A stretch of 53,265 nt of DNA from Methylophilaceae bacterium (GCA_947379975.1 CANCPF010000010.1:1-53265); one strand, 5' to 3'; numbered from the stretch's first letter, positions 40,642 through 49,274 are shown. Notes: generated by a model from the letters alone, not told the origin. Numbers and translations: made by a program.

Positions 40642-40800
40642 ATGAGCTCGCTTAAGCATAAAAGATAAAGATACCTCTTTTATACTGAAGTATTGTCAGA
40701 TTGTTGCTTGCTTAAGTTTTTCAAATAAACAAAGCGCAACTAGTTTAGGTTAAAATAACATCTCAATTAGCTATACACTTTTTCTTTAAGTGAACCAAAT

Positions 40801-41388
40801 ATGCGCACTGCTGAAGTTGTTAGAAATACACTAGAAACGCAAATTACTGTTGCCATTAACTTGGATGGTACAGGCGTTTCCCAATTTAATACTGGCATAG
40901 GTTTTTTAGATCATATGCTGGATCAAATAGCTCGACATGGCATGATGGATATTAACGTCAATGCAAAAGGTGATTTGCACATAGATGCGCATCATACTGT
41001 TGAAGATATTGGTATTACACTCGGCCAAGCTTTTGCAAAAGCCATTGGTGATAAAAAAGGCATTCGTCGTTATGGCCATGCTTACGTGCCTTTGGATGAA
41101 GCCTTGTCTCGCGTGGTGTTAGATATTTCAGGTCGTCCAGGATTAATCTTTGGTTGCGTATTCACACGTGCTCAAATTGGTGAATTTGATGTTGACTTAG
41201 TCCATGAATTCTTCCAAGGTTTTGTTAATCACGCCAATATTTCATTGCATATAGATAACCTTAAAGGTCATAATGCGCATCATCAAGCCGAGTCAATTTT
41301 CAAGGCTTTCGGCCGTGCATTGCGTATGGCCGCTGAATTTGATGTGCGTATGGCAGGCATGATGCCTTCTACTAAAGGAAGTCTGTAA
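40801..41388 (+). CDS. hisB: imidazoleglycerol-phosphate dehydratase
   Basis: HisB (monofunctional form) dehydrates imidazoleglycerol phosphate to imidazoleacetol phosphate using Mn2+. The 195-residue protein has only the dehydratase domain. The metal-binding histidine motifs are HHTVEDIGI near residues 64-72 and the later HNAHHQAESIFKAFGRAL. The IGFLDHMLDQIARHG segment is also typical. It is the first gene of the downstream his block, whose promoter must lie after the hps terminator at 40641, although no clear hexamers are seen. hisH follows after 26 bases. Confidence 0.97.
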   Translation: MRTAEVVRNTLETQITVAINLDGTGVSQFNTGIGFLDHMLDQIARHGMMDINVNAKGDLHIDAHHTVEDIGITLGQAFAKAIGDKKGIRRYGHAYVPLDEALSRVVLDISGRPGLIFGCVFTRAQIGEFDVDLVHEFFQGFVNHANISLHIDNLKGHNAHHQAESIFKAFGRALRMAAEFDVRMAGMMPSTKGSL

Positions 41389-41414
41389 GCCGATATAGCT
41401 GAAGATATAGCCGC

Positions 41415-42059
41415 ATGAGAAAAATTGATATTGCAGTAGTTGATTATGGCATGGGCAACTTACGCTCTGTGTCTAAAGCTTTGGAGCATGTAGCGCCAAG
41501 TAAAAATGTACTTGTGACAAGCAATCCGGATGATATTGCTAATGCGCATCGAGTGGTATTTCCTGGGCAGGGGGCTATGCCAGATTGTATCCGTGAGCTA
41601 GATTTGCGTGGATTGCGTGATGCCGTATTACATGCTGCAGAAAATAAGCCTTTTCTAGGTATTTGTATCGGCATGCAAATGCTTTTTGATCATTCGGAAG
41701 AGGGTGATGCGGCCGGTTTAGCATTGTTAAAAGGCAATGTTAAGCGTTTTGCAGCGGCTGATATGAAAGATAGTAGCGGCGCAAAACTTAAAGTGCCGCA
41801 TATGGGCTGGAATCAGGTCTATCAAGCTAAGCCACATGCCTTGTGGCAGGATATTGCGGATGGTGAGCGTTTTTATTATGTGCATAGTTATTATGTGCAG
41901 CCTAAAGATGATAGCCTTACATCTGGCTATAGTGCATATCCAAGCCCATTTACCAGCGCGATTGCCATCAATAACTTATTTGCGGTACAGTTTCATCCAG
42001 AAAAAAGTGCTAATGCGGGTCTGCAAATGTTAAGTAATTTTGTTCGCTGGCAGCCTTAG
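41415..42059 (+). CDS. hisH: imidazole glycerol phosphate synthase, glutaminase subunit
   Basis: HisH is the class I glutamine amidotransferase half of IGP synthase; it feeds ammonia to HisF. The 214-residue protein has the nucleophile Cys84 in FLGICIGMQMLF and the His-Glu pair in VQFHPEKSA near the C-terminus. VVDYGMGNLRSVSKAL at the N-terminus is a strong HisH signature. The gene is followed by hisA, and hisF lies one gene further on, so both partners come from the same transcript. Confidence 0.96.
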   Translation: MRKIDIAVVDYGMGNLRSVSKALEHVAPSKNVLVTSNPDDIANAHRVVFPGQGAMPDCIRELDLRGLRDAVLHAAENKPFLGICIGMQMLFDHSEEGDAAGLALLKGNVKRFAAADMKDSSGAKLKVPHMGWNQVYQAKPHALWQDIADGERFYYVHSYYVQPKDDSLTSGYSAYPSPFTSAIAINNLFAVQFHPEKSANAGLQMLSNFVRWQP

Positions 42060-42157
42060 GCCTGAACCCATTTTAACTATCGATATGTTTGTTAAAACAG
42101 TTTCAATCTCTCAATATATATTTACCCTATTTAACCTTCACTACACTTAATCACATT

Positions 42158-42895
42158 ATGTTAATTATCCCAGCAATTGATCTCAAAGACGGCCACTGTG
42201 TAAGACTAAAGCAAGGCTTAATGGAAGAATCCACAGTGTTCTCAGAAGACCCGGGAGCAATGGCTCGCCACTGGGTTGATCGCGGAGGTAAGCGCTTGCA
42301 TTTGGTGGATTTGAACGGTGCCTTTGCTGGAAAGCCGGTCAACGAAGCCGCTATTAAAGCTATCGTAAAAGCAGTGGGCGGTGATATTCCAATTCAGTTG
42401 GGTGGTGGCATTCGCGATTTAGAAACCATAGAGCGCTATTTAGATAGTGGCATAGATTATGTGATCATAGGCACTGCCGCAGTTAAGAATCCTGGCTTTT
42501 TGCATGAAGCTTGCTATGCATTCCCCGGCCAAATTATGGTTGGTTTAGATGCAAAAGATGGCAAAGTTGCCGTTGATGGTTGGTCTAAGTTGACTGGCCA
42601 CGATGTGATTGATTTAGCCAAAAAATTTGAAGATTATGGTGTTAACGCCATTGTTTATACGGATATTGGCCGTGATGGTATGTTGACTGGCGTGAATATT
42701 GAGGCGACGGTTGCATTAGCTCAAGCGCTCAGCATTCCGGTCATTGCTTCAGGTGGCGTCACTAATTTAGATGATGTTAGAAAGCTATGCGCGGTTGCTA
42801 GCGAAGGTATTATTGGTACGATTACCGGCCGTGCAATTTACGAAGGCACATTAGATTTTACGGCAGCACAGAAGCTTGCTGACGAGCTAAGTTAA
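42158..42895 (+). CDS. hisA: ProFAR isomerase (phosphoribosylformimino-AICAR-P isomerase)
   Basis: HisA carries out the Amadori isomerisation of ProFAR to PRFAR on a TIM barrel. From ATG 42158 the 245-residue protein begins MLIIPAIDLKDGHCVRL with the catalytic Asp8. The second half has VIYTDIGRDGMLTGVN with the other catalytic Asp, and the phosphate sites QLGGGIRDLE and VIASGGV. An upstream-extended frame from 42089 contributes 23 residues that do not belong to the family. Its stop overlaps the hisF start by one base. Confidence 0.96.
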   Translation: MLIIPAIDLKDGHCVRLKQGLMEESTVFSEDPGAMARHWVDRGGKRLHLVDLNGAFAGKPVNEAAIKAIVKAVGGDIPIQLGGGIRDLETIERYLDSGIDYVIIGTAAVKNPGFLHEACYAFPGQIMVGLDAKDGKVAVDGWSKLTGHDVIDLAKKFEDYGVNAIVYTDIGRDGMLTGVNIEATVALAQALSIPVIASGGVTNLDDVRKLCAVASEGIIGTITGRAIYEGTLDFTAAQKLADELS

Positions 42896-43662
42896 TGAGT
42901 TTAGCAAAACGAATCATTCCTTGCTTAGATGTGACCGATGGCCGCGTGGTTAAAGGCATTAACTTTCTTGAGCTGCGTGATGCGGGTGATCCCGTTGAAA
43001 TTGCCAAGCGCTACGATGATCAAGGTGCAGATGAACTTACTTTTCTAGATATTACCGCTAGTTCTGATAATAGGGGTTTAATCCTGCATATTATCGAGCA
43101 AGTGGCTTCACAGGTGTTTATTCCTCTAACCGTCGGTGGTGGTGTGCGTGAAGTTGAAGATGTGCGTCGCTTGCTTAATGCCGGTGCAGATAAAGTCAGC
43201 ATCAACACGACAGCGGTATTAAATCCGCAGATGGTGGCTGATGCGGCGAGCCGGTTTGGTTCGCAGTGCATTGTGGTGGCAATAGACGCTAAAAAAGTGG
43301 ACAACCAACCATTCCAATGGGAAGTATTTACCCACGGCGGTCGCAAAGCTACCGGTTTAGATGCTGTGAAATGGGCTGAATATATGGCTAAACTAGGTGC
43401 AGGCGAGTTGCTAGTCACCAGTATGGATAGAGATGGCACTAAAATTGGCTTTAATAATCCATTGAATCGTGCGATTTCTGATGCAGTGGATATTCCAATT
43501 ATCGCTTCCGGCGGTGTTGGCAACTTGCAGCATTTAGTCGATGGTGTTCAGCAAGGTGGTGCAGATGCAGTACTTGCCGCCAGTATTTTTCACTACGGTG
43601 AATACACTGTTCAGCAGGCAAAAGAATATATGGCGCAACACGGCATAGAAGTTAGGCTATGA
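42895..43662 (+). CDS. hisF: imidazole glycerol phosphate synthase, cyclase subunit
   Basis: HisF is the synthase half of IGP synthase. It uses ammonia from HisH to make IGP and AICAR. The 255-residue barrel has the opening LAKRIIPCLDVTDGRVVKG with the catalytic Asp, the phosphate site TVGGGVREVEDV, and TSMDRDGTKIGFN with the second catalytic Asp. IIASGGVGNLQHLVDG gives the last phosphate site. It overlaps hisA by one base and hisI by four, so the three are translationally coupled. Confidence 0.97.
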   Translation: MSLAKRIIPCLDVTDGRVVKGINFLELRDAGDPVEIAKRYDDQGADELTFLDITASSDNRGLILHIIEQVASQVFIPLTVGGGVREVEDVRRLLNAGADKVSINTTAVLNPQMVADAASRFGSQCIVVAIDAKKVDNQPFQWEVFTHGGRKATGLDAVKWAEYMAKLGAGELLVTSMDRDGTKIGFNNPLNRAISDAVDIPIIASGGVGNLQHLVDGVQQGGADAVLAASIFHYGEYTVQQAKEYMAQHGIEVRL

Positions 43663-44036
43663 ACTGGCTTGCAGAAGTAAACTGGGATGCAAACGGCTTA
43701 GTGCCAGTTATCGCACAAGAATACGATTCTGGCCGTATACTGATGTTCGCCTGGATGAACCGCGAAGCTTTACAATTAACTTACGAAACCAAGCAGGCTG
43801 TTTATTGGTCACGCTCACGCAATAAACTTTGGCGTAAGGGTGAAGAGTCAGGTCATGTGCAGAATGTGTATGAAATTAGGCTTGATTGTGATGAAGATGT
43901 GATTCTCATCAAAGTTGAGCAAGTCGGTGGCATTGCCTGCCACACGGGCCGACACGATTGTTTTTTTAAAAAATTAGATAACGGCGGTTGGGTTGTAGAC
44001 CAAGCCGTGATCAAAGATCCAAAAGATATTTACTAG
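43659..44036 (+). CDS. hisI: phosphoribosyl-AMP cyclohydrolase
   Basis: HisI opens the adenine ring of PR-AMP. The 125-residue protein is the monofunctional form, with hisE as a separate gene downstream. The metal-site motifs are AWMNREAL and VYWSRSRNKLWRKGEESGHVQNV, then RLDCDEDVILIKVEQVGGIACHTGRHDCFF, which holds the zinc cysteines. It overlaps hisF by four bases. Confidence 0.96.
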   Translation: MNWLAEVNWDANGLVPVIAQEYDSGRILMFAWMNREALQLTYETKQAVYWSRSRNKLWRKGEESGHVQNVYEIRLDCDEDVILIKVEQVGGIACHTGRHDCFFKKLDNGGWVVDQAVIKDPKDIY

Positions 44037-44091
44037 ACAATATTTACTAAGCCATATTATTAAGCACCAATATCGACGGAAATTAATCAAC

Positions 44092-44418
44092 GTGAATGAC
44101 ACATTAAATCGCTTGGCTGAATTGTTAGAACAACGTAAAAATGCTGATCCTCAGTCTTCTTATGTGGCTAAACTCTACGCTAAAGGCCTAGACAGTATAC
44201 TGAAAAAAGTTGGCGAAGAAGCTACGGAAACGATTATTGCTGCCAAAAATGGTGATAAAGAACATCTAATTTATGAAACAGCTGACTTATGGTTTCATAC
44301 ATTGGTGATGCTTGCACAAGTAGGCTTAAAACCTCAAGACGTATTAGATGAATTGGCTAGGCGTGAAGGTTTGTCTGGGATAGTTGAAAAAGCGTCACGG
44401 CTAGAAGGAAGTACCTAA
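44092..44418 (+). CDS. hisE: phosphoribosyl-ATP pyrophosphatase
   Basis: HisE hydrolyses PR-ATP to PR-AMP, the second step of histidine synthesis. The 108-residue protein has the all-alpha MazG-like signature: SYVAKLYAKGLDSILKKVGEEATETIIAAKNGD and the metal-site helix HLIYETADLWFHTLVML. The start is GTG at 44092 (an ATG at 44096 is out of frame). It is followed 2 bases later by the HIT gene. Confidence 0.95.
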   Translation: MNDTLNRLAELLEQRKNADPQSSYVAKLYAKGLDSILKKVGEEATETIIAAKNGDKEHLIYETADLWFHTLVMLAQVGLKPQDVLDELARREGLSGIVEKASRLEGST

Positions 44419-44420
44419 TA

Positions 44421-44759
44421 ATGAGTGCTGACTGTATTTTTTGTAAAATTGTGAATGGCAGTATCCCATCTAAAAAAATCTATGAAGATGAGGACGTGAT
44501 TGCTTTTAATGACATTAATCCATCGGCAAAAGTACACTTTCTAATTGTGCCGAAAACGCATATTGACAGCCTTGCTAGTTGCGATATGCAGCATCAGGAT
44601 TTGTTAGGGAAAATGTTGTTGCTTGCGCCTAAGTTGGCAGAAGAGCAAGGTTTAGCCGGTTTTAAAACCCTGATTAATACGGGTGTTGATGGTGGGCAAG
44701 AAGTGTTTCATATTCATTTACACGTATTAGGTGGCGGTAATAAATTACCAAAAACCTAG
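44421..44759 (+). CDS. histidine triad (HIT/HinT) nucleotide hydrolase
   Basis: A 112-residue HIT protein of the HinT type, a purine nucleoside phosphoramidase. CIFCKIVNGSIPSKKIYEDEDVIAFNDINPSAKVHFLIVPK is the usual N-terminal half, and the His-triad is in VFHIHLHVLGG. Its place after hisE is standard in proteobacteria. The natural substrate and role are unclear. tatA follows after 53 bases. Confidence 0.94.
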   Translation: MSADCIFCKIVNGSIPSKKIYEDEDVIAFNDINPSAKVHFLIVPKTHIDSLASCDMQHQDLLGKMLLLAPKLAEEQGLAGFKTLINTGVDGGQEVFHIHLHVLGGGNKLPKT

Positions 44760-44812
44760 ATTAATTGTGATTTAATAACGTTAATAGTAACGTTATATTT
44801 TGGAGAGTCATC

Positions 44813-45223
44813 ATGGGATCATTTAGCATTTGGCATTGGTTAATAGTACTGTTGGTGGTTGTGTTGATTTTCGGAACAAAAAAATTACGAAATATGGGTA
44901 GTGACGTAGGTGGGGCGGTGAAAAACTTCAAAGAAGCCATGAATGAAGGGCAAAGTGCAGACGATGCTCCGCTTAACACTATCAAAAACGAAACAAGCGC
45001 CAATTTAATCGAAGTGGCAGTAGCTGAAGTGCCAGCACCAAAAGCGACTGCTAGAAAGCGTGCTCCGGCTAAATCTAAAGTCGCAGTAAGCGCTGAGACA
45101 AAAAGCCCGGTAGCTAAATCTGCTGCTGCCAAAACTACTGTCGCTAAAACTGCAGCTACTAAAACAACGGTTGCTAAAACCGTGGCGCCTAAAAAAGCGG
45201 CAGTTAAAAAATCTACCAGCTAG
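44813..45223 (+). CDS. tatA: Sec-independent translocase TatA with extended basic tail
   Basis: TatA forms the pore-like component of the twin-arginine exporter. The N-terminus SFSIWHWLIVLLVVVLIFGTKKLRNMGSDVGGAVKNFKEAM has the short membrane helix, the FG hinge and the amphipathic helix of the family. Typical TatA is about 75-90 residues; this one has 136. The extra roughly 60 residues are Ala/Lys/Thr-rich, with three near-repeats of 10 residues (VAKSAAAKTT, VAKTAATKTT, VAKTVAPKKA). The tail should be cytoplasmic and strongly positive. The gene leads tatABC and has GGAGAG at 44802-44807. Confidence 0.94.
   Translation: MGSFSIWHWLIVLLVVVLIFGTKKLRNMGSDVGGAVKNFKEAMNEGQSADDAPLNTIKNETSANLIEVAVAEVPAPKATARKRAPAKSKVAVSAETKSPVAKSAAAKTTVAKTAATKTTVAKTVAPKKAAVKKSTS
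45110..45199 (+). repeat. three imperfect 30-bp tandem repeats in tatA
   Basis: Three consecutive 30-base units encode the 10-residue VAK-x-x-x-x-K-x-x repeats of the TatA tail. They differ at many third positions, so the protein pattern is better conserved than the DNA, which suggests selection on the basic repeat and not a recent slippage event. Confidence 0.7.
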
Positions 45224-45247
45224 ATCAACTTTAAGAATTAAAAATAA

Positions 45248-45595
45248 ATGTTTGATGTTTCTTTTTCTGAGCTCATCGTAATCGCAGTGGTTGCGCTTAT
45301 AGTGATTGGGCCTGAAAAGTTGCCAAAAGTGGCACGCACGCTAGGTGCTTTGACTGGACGTATGCAAAGATATGTGGCACAAGTTAAAGAAGAAGTGAAT
45401 CGTGAAGTGCGTTTTCAAGAGTTACAGCAGCTACAACAAGAGATTCAAGCTACAACGATTAAAGCGCAAACAGGTTTAGAGCAAAAAACAGAGTCATTTA
45501 GGCAAGATTTATTGGATTTTGACCAGAAAGCTGATACTGAAAAGCTGAATAAGGAAAATGCTGGTGATCTCCAAACCAAGGATAGAAGCCTCTAG
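45248..45595 (+). CDS. tatB: Sec-independent translocase TatB
   Basis: TatB binds TatC and receives the twin-arginine signal peptide. The 115-residue protein begins MFDVSFSELIVIAVVALIVIGPEKLPKVARTLGALTGRM, with Glu8 in the membrane helix (typical of TatB, not TatA) and the GPEKLP hinge. A charged helical tail follows. The stop overlaps the GTG start of tatC by one base. Confidence 0.95.
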   Translation: MFDVSFSELIVIAVVALIVIGPEKLPKVARTLGALTGRMQRYVAQVKEEVNREVRFQELQQLQQEIQATTIKAQTGLEQKTESFRQDLLDFDQKADTEKLNKENAGDLQTKDRSL

Positions 45596-46341
45596 TGACA
45601 CCTACCGATAATTTTATTTCACATTTAATCGAATTGCGTGATCGCTTATTACGTATAGTCATTGGCTTCGTTGTTGTTTTCGTGGCTTTTTTCCCATTTG
45701 CTAACAAAATTTACGAGCTCCTTGCCGCGCCGTTATTAAACAAACTTTTACCTATTGGCGGTCAAATGATTGCAACAGGTGTCACTACCCCATTTTTTGT
45801 GCCGATGAAAGTGGCAATGATGGCGGCATTTATTGTTTCATTGCCTCATACCATGTATCAGGTTTGGGCGTTTGTTGCTCCTGGACTTTATGCGCATGAA
45901 AAGAAATTCATGATCCCTATGATTGTTGCCAGTAGCTTGTTATTTTTAGCGGGAATGAGCTTTGCATATTTCCTTGTATTCCCAGTGATATTTGGCTATA
46001 TCGTTAATACTGCCCCGCATGGCGTAGCAGTCATGACCGATATTGGTAGTTATTTAGACTTTGTGCTGACCTTATTTTTTGCCTTCGGGCTAGCATTTCA
46101 AGTGCCAATTGCGGTGGTGATGGCAGTTCGCTTTGGCTGGGTAAGCACTCAAACTTTACAGCAGGCACGTGGTTACGTGATTGTGGGGGCGTTCGTGATA
46201 GGCGCCATTTTTACGCCGCCAGATATTATTTCTCAATTTATGTTAGCCGTACCAATGTGGCTGTTATATGAAATTGGTATTTTGGTAGCCAAGTTTACCA
46301 AGCAGACGCCAGCTCCAAAAATTCTGCCGCCCAGCTTGTAA
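45595..46341 (+). CDS. tatC: Sec-independent translocase TatC
   Basis: TatC is the six-helix receptor of the Tat system. The 248-residue protein shows FISHLIELRDRLLRI at the N-terminus (cytoplasmic, contacts the signal peptide), PLLNKLLPIGGQMIATGVTTPFFVPMKVAMM, QVWAFVAPGLYAHEKKFMIPM and the late EIGILVAKF. The start is GTG, overlapping the tatB stop. The gene ends 17 bases from the convergent protease gene, without a clear terminator. Confidence 0.96.
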   Translation: MTPTDNFISHLIELRDRLLRIVIGFVVVFVAFFPFANKIYELLAAPLLNKLLPIGGQMIATGVTTPFFVPMKVAMMAAFIVSLPHTMYQVWAFVAPGLYAHEKKFMIPMIVASSLLFLAGMSFAYFLVFPVIFGYIVNTAPHGVAVMTDIGSYLDFVLTLFFAFGLAFQVPIAVVMAVRFGWVSTQTLQQARGYVIVGAFVIGAIFTPPDIISQFMLAVPMWLLYEIGILVAKFTKQTPAPKILPPSL

Positions 46342-46358
46342 ATATTAAATATTTTTAG

Positions 46359-47531
46359 CTATTGTTTTGCATTCGCTGGCTTAGGGCGCTTACCAATCAG
46401 AATTGAAATTTCGACCGTTTTTTCAGCACGGGCAATTTTAATGGTTGCCTTCTTATTAGGTGTTAATACCGCAATCAAATTAAGCATGCTGCCGCTATCA
46501 GAAACTGATTTTCCGTCAATGGCTAACAAAACATCACCTGCGCGTAGCCCAGCTTTATCCGCAGGGCTGTCACGTAATACGCCAGCAATCAATGCACCTT
46601 GCGCTAGTTTGAGTTTAAATGATTCAGCTAACTCTGGTGTAATATCTTGTGCTTCAATACCTATCCAGCCGCGCGTTACATTACCTTGAGCGACAATTTG
46701 CTCCATAACTTGACGTGCTAATGTTGCAGGGATTGCAAAACCTATACCCATAGAACCACCACTACGCGAGTAAATTGCACTATTAATGCCTACCAGATTG
46801 CCGTTAGTGTCAATTAATGCGCCACCAGAATTACCTGGATTAATTGAGGCGTCAGTCTGAATGAAGTTCTCATAAATGTTGATGCCTAAATGATTGCGAC
46901 CAAGCGCACTAATAATGCCTTGTGTGACTGTTTGACCAACGCCAAATGGGTTGCCAATAGCCAATACAACATCTCCCACATTGAGTTTGTCTGAGCTAGC
47001 AAAGGTAATGGCCGGGAGATGCTCTGCGTCAACTTTAATGAGAGCCAAATCTGTATCTGGGTCGGTGCCAACTACTTTGGCTGATAATTTACGTCCGTCT
47101 GCCAGTGCAATCTCGATTTCATCAGCAGAAGCCACTACGTGATTATTGGTGAGAATCAAACCTTGCTCGCTAACAATAACGCCAGATCCTAAGCTGTTTT
47201 CTGGTTGGGATTGGCTATCCAAGTCATCTAATTGGTCGCCAAAAAATTGCCGAAATGCGGGATCATCCAAGAATTTTTGATGAGGATTCTCTGGTGATTT
47301 CTTGCTGGTAAAAATATTAACAACCGCAGGCATGGCTTTTTTTGCAGCGAGGCTGTAAGAACCCGCTAAGTTTGCGTTCAAGCTTGATTCAACCTGATTG
47401 ACGACAACGTTTTGTTGACCTTTATTGAGAAAATTAGGAGAAAAAACTCTTAAAACAAGTAGTATCGCCATACTTATGGTGGCAGCTTGTGCAAATATAA
47501 GCCATAATTTTTTATGTAACTGATTATTCAT
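46359..47531 (-). CDS. DegS-like membrane-anchored trypsin-like serine protease
   Basis: A 390-residue HtrA-family protease with an uncleaved N-terminal membrane anchor (about residues 8-30), a trypsin-like domain and a single PDZ domain (about residues 290-370). The catalytic triad is His131 (TNNHVVAS), Asp161 (DPDTDLALI) and Ser235 (NPGNSGGAL). One PDZ domain plus an anchor fits DegS more than DegP/DegQ, and DegS-type proteases cleave anti-sigma factors when unfolded outer-membrane proteins appear. It might connect to envelope stress regulation, but a client anti-sigma factor is not identified here. It is leftward and convergent with tatC. Confidence 0.93.
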   Translation of the reverse strand: MNNQLHKKLWLIFAQAATISMAILLVLRVFSPNFLNKGQQNVVVNQVESSLNANLAGSYSLAAKKAMPAVVNIFTSKKSPENPHQKFLDDPAFRQFFGDQLDDLDSQSQPENSLGSGVIVSEQGLILTNNHVVASADEIEIALADGRKLSAKVVGTDPDTDLALIKVDAEHLPAITFASSDKLNVGDVVLAIGNPFGVGQTVTQGIISALGRNHLGINIYENFIQTDASINPGNSGGALIDTNGNLVGINSAIYSRSGGSMGIGFAIPATLARQVMEQIVAQGNVTRGWIGIEAQDITPELAESFKLKLAQGALIAGVLRDSPADKAGLRAGDVLLAIDGKSVSDSGSMLNLIAVLTPNKKATIKIARAEKTVEISILIGKRPKPANAKQ

Positions 47532-47661
47532 AGATGTTTATTTATAAATGTGATCGATTGTTGTGTTGAAGCTACTTGTTTAGTTGCTAAATGATTGCAA
47601 GTCTAATATGAGGCATAAATATTTAAAATCAATAGCATACAACAAATAAAGGTGCTGGAAA

Positions 47662-48411
47662 ATGGTAAAAATAAATGAGTTAGTGAATTATACCCAACAA
47701 CTCATGCAAGTTGAATGCTTCAAGGATTACTGCCCGAATGGCTTGCAGGTAGAAGGTAAAAGTGATGTTTGTAAAATTGTCACAGGTGTTACTGCCAGTA
47801 TGGCGTTGCTCAATGCTGCTAAGCAAGCGCAAGCGGATTTAGTATTAGTGCATCATGGTTTTTTTTGGAAAAATGAAGACGTAAGAATTGTCGGCATAAA
47901 GAAAACGCGCATTAAATTTTTATTGGAAAATGACCTAAACTTAATGGCATACCACTTGCCATTAGATGCGCATCAGCAGTTTGGAAATAACGTTCAGCTT
48001 GGCCGAATATTAGGTATGACTGCTATTGATTATGTGGGTGAGGCCAACTTAATTGCTTATGGTTATTTGGCGCAAGCGGTGACATTGGGTGAATTTGTGC
48101 AGTACCTTGAAAATAAGCTTGGACGCACGCCTTTGGTTATGGGTGATTTAAATAGAATTGTACATAAAATTGCTTGGTGTACGGGGGCAGCACAGGGCTA
48201 TTTTGACGCAGCTATAGGATTAGCTGTTGACGTATATATAAGTGGTGAAATCTCAGAACAAACTATGCATCAAGCTGTCGAATCGGGTGTGTCGTATATT
48301 TCAGCAGGGCACCATGCTACAGAGCGTTATGGTGTGCAGGCTTTGGGTGAGCATTTGGCAGAAAAGTTTAATTTAAAACACGAATTTATAGATATTAATA
48401 ACCCAGTTTAG
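47662..48411 (+). CDS. Nif3-like dinuclear metal-centre protein (YbgI family)
   Basis: A 249-residue member of the Nif3/YbgI family, toroidal hexamers with a two-metal site. The metal motifs are visible as VHHGFFWKN (two His) and AGHHATERYGV near the C-terminus. The N-terminus YTQQLMQVECFKDYCPNGLQVEG and the YHLPLDAHQQFGNNVQLG stretch match the family. Function is not settled; GTP cyclohydrolase I type 2 has been used as a name without strong evidence. It lies divergently from the protease gene and 216 bases upstream of petA. Confidence 0.92.
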   Translation: MVKINELVNYTQQLMQVECFKDYCPNGLQVEGKSDVCKIVTGVTASMALLNAAKQAQADLVLVHHGFFWKNEDVRIVGIKKTRIKFLLENDLNLMAYHLPLDAHQQFGNNVQLGRILGMTAIDYVGEANLIAYGYLAQAVTLGEFVQYLENKLGRTPLVMGDLNRIVHKIAWCTGAAQGYFDAAIGLAVDVYISGEISEQTMHQAVESGVSYISAGHHATERYGVQALGEHLAEKFNLKHEFIDINNPV

Positions 48412-48466
48412 TCGTTTTATTTCAATGGCTTATGAAATAAACCTTTAATTTCTGTGCAAAAAAATG

Positions 48467-48472
48467 TATACT
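48467..48472 (+). promoter_or_regulatory. possible -10 element upstream of petA
   Basis: TATACT (48467-48472) matches five of six consensus bases. No good -35 is seen at the right distance (best TTTAAT at 48444-48449). A start near 48479 would give a leader of about 150 bases for petABC. Confidence 0.3.
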
Positions 48473-48627
48473 TGTGCGCGGTGCAATGTAGCCTGATATT
48501 TATCGCCACTGTGTTGGCCTGTGCGCTTAGTAATGTTTGTATGAGAATTTTTAGTTTTAAAGTTAGTAATTAACGAAACTAACCACGTTAGATGGGTGAA
48601 GTTTCATATTTAGATCACGAGGACAGT

Positions 48628-49272
48628 ATGGCAGAAAACCGAAGCGATAAGCATCAAGATGGGTCACATGCAAATTCAGAAAGTAATCCAAATGTGGATT
48701 TAGACAAACGTAATTTTTTAATCGCGAGTTCAGTCGTTGGTGCGATTGGTTGTGCAGCAGTGGCTGTGCCGTTTGTAAAGAGCATGACGCCTAGTGAGCG
48801 AGCAAAAGCCGCTGGTGCGCCTGTTGAAGTGGATATTAGCAAAATAGCACCTGGCACGATGATGACCGTGGAGTGGCGCGGTAAGCCTGTATGGATTATT
48901 AACCGCACGGCTGAAATGACCGCTGAGTTGGGTAAGCATGATGCGCAACTTACTGATCCTAGCTGTGAAGTCACTTCACAGCAACCAAGTTATTGTAAAA
49001 ATGCTGACCGCTCAATTAAGCCTGACTTAGCTGTTATCGTCGGAATTTGTACGCATTTGGGTTGCTCGCCTAGCGCAAAGCTACAGCCAAAAGGCGATAT
49101 GGGCGACACTTGGTCTGGTGGTTTCTTTTGTCCATGCCATGGTTCGAAATTTGATCTGGCTGGTCGCGTTTTTAAAGGCTCACCAGCGCCAATTAATTTA
49201 GTTGTGCCACCGCATAAATACCTAACAGATAACACCTTGCTTATTGGCGTTGATACTGAAGAGAAGGCTTAA
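48628..49272 (+). CDS. petA: ubiquinol-cytochrome c reductase Rieske iron-sulfur subunit
   Basis: The Rieske subunit accepts an electron from ubiquinol in the bc1 complex. From ATG 48628 (GAGGA at 48619-48623) it has 214 residues. The cluster ligands are C141-T-H143-L-G-C146 and C168-P-C170-H171. A 27-residue polar head precedes the membrane anchor (residues 29-50). Just before it is D-K-R-N-F-L, a twin-arginine-like motif with Lys in the first position. Rieske proteins are usually Tat-dependent. An upstream-extended frame from 48592 is not needed. petB follows after 2 bases. Confidence 0.95.
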   Translation: MAENRSDKHQDGSHANSESNPNVDLDKRNFLIASSVVGAIGCAAVAVPFVKSMTPSERAKAAGAPVEVDISKIAPGTMMTVEWRGKPVWIINRTAEMTAELGKHDAQLTDPSCEVTSQQPSYCKNADRSIKPDLAVIVGICTHLGCSPSAKLQPKGDMGDTWSGGFFCPCHGSKFDLAGRVFKGSPAPINLVVPPHKYLTDNTLLIGVDTEEKA

Positions 49273-49274
49273 TT

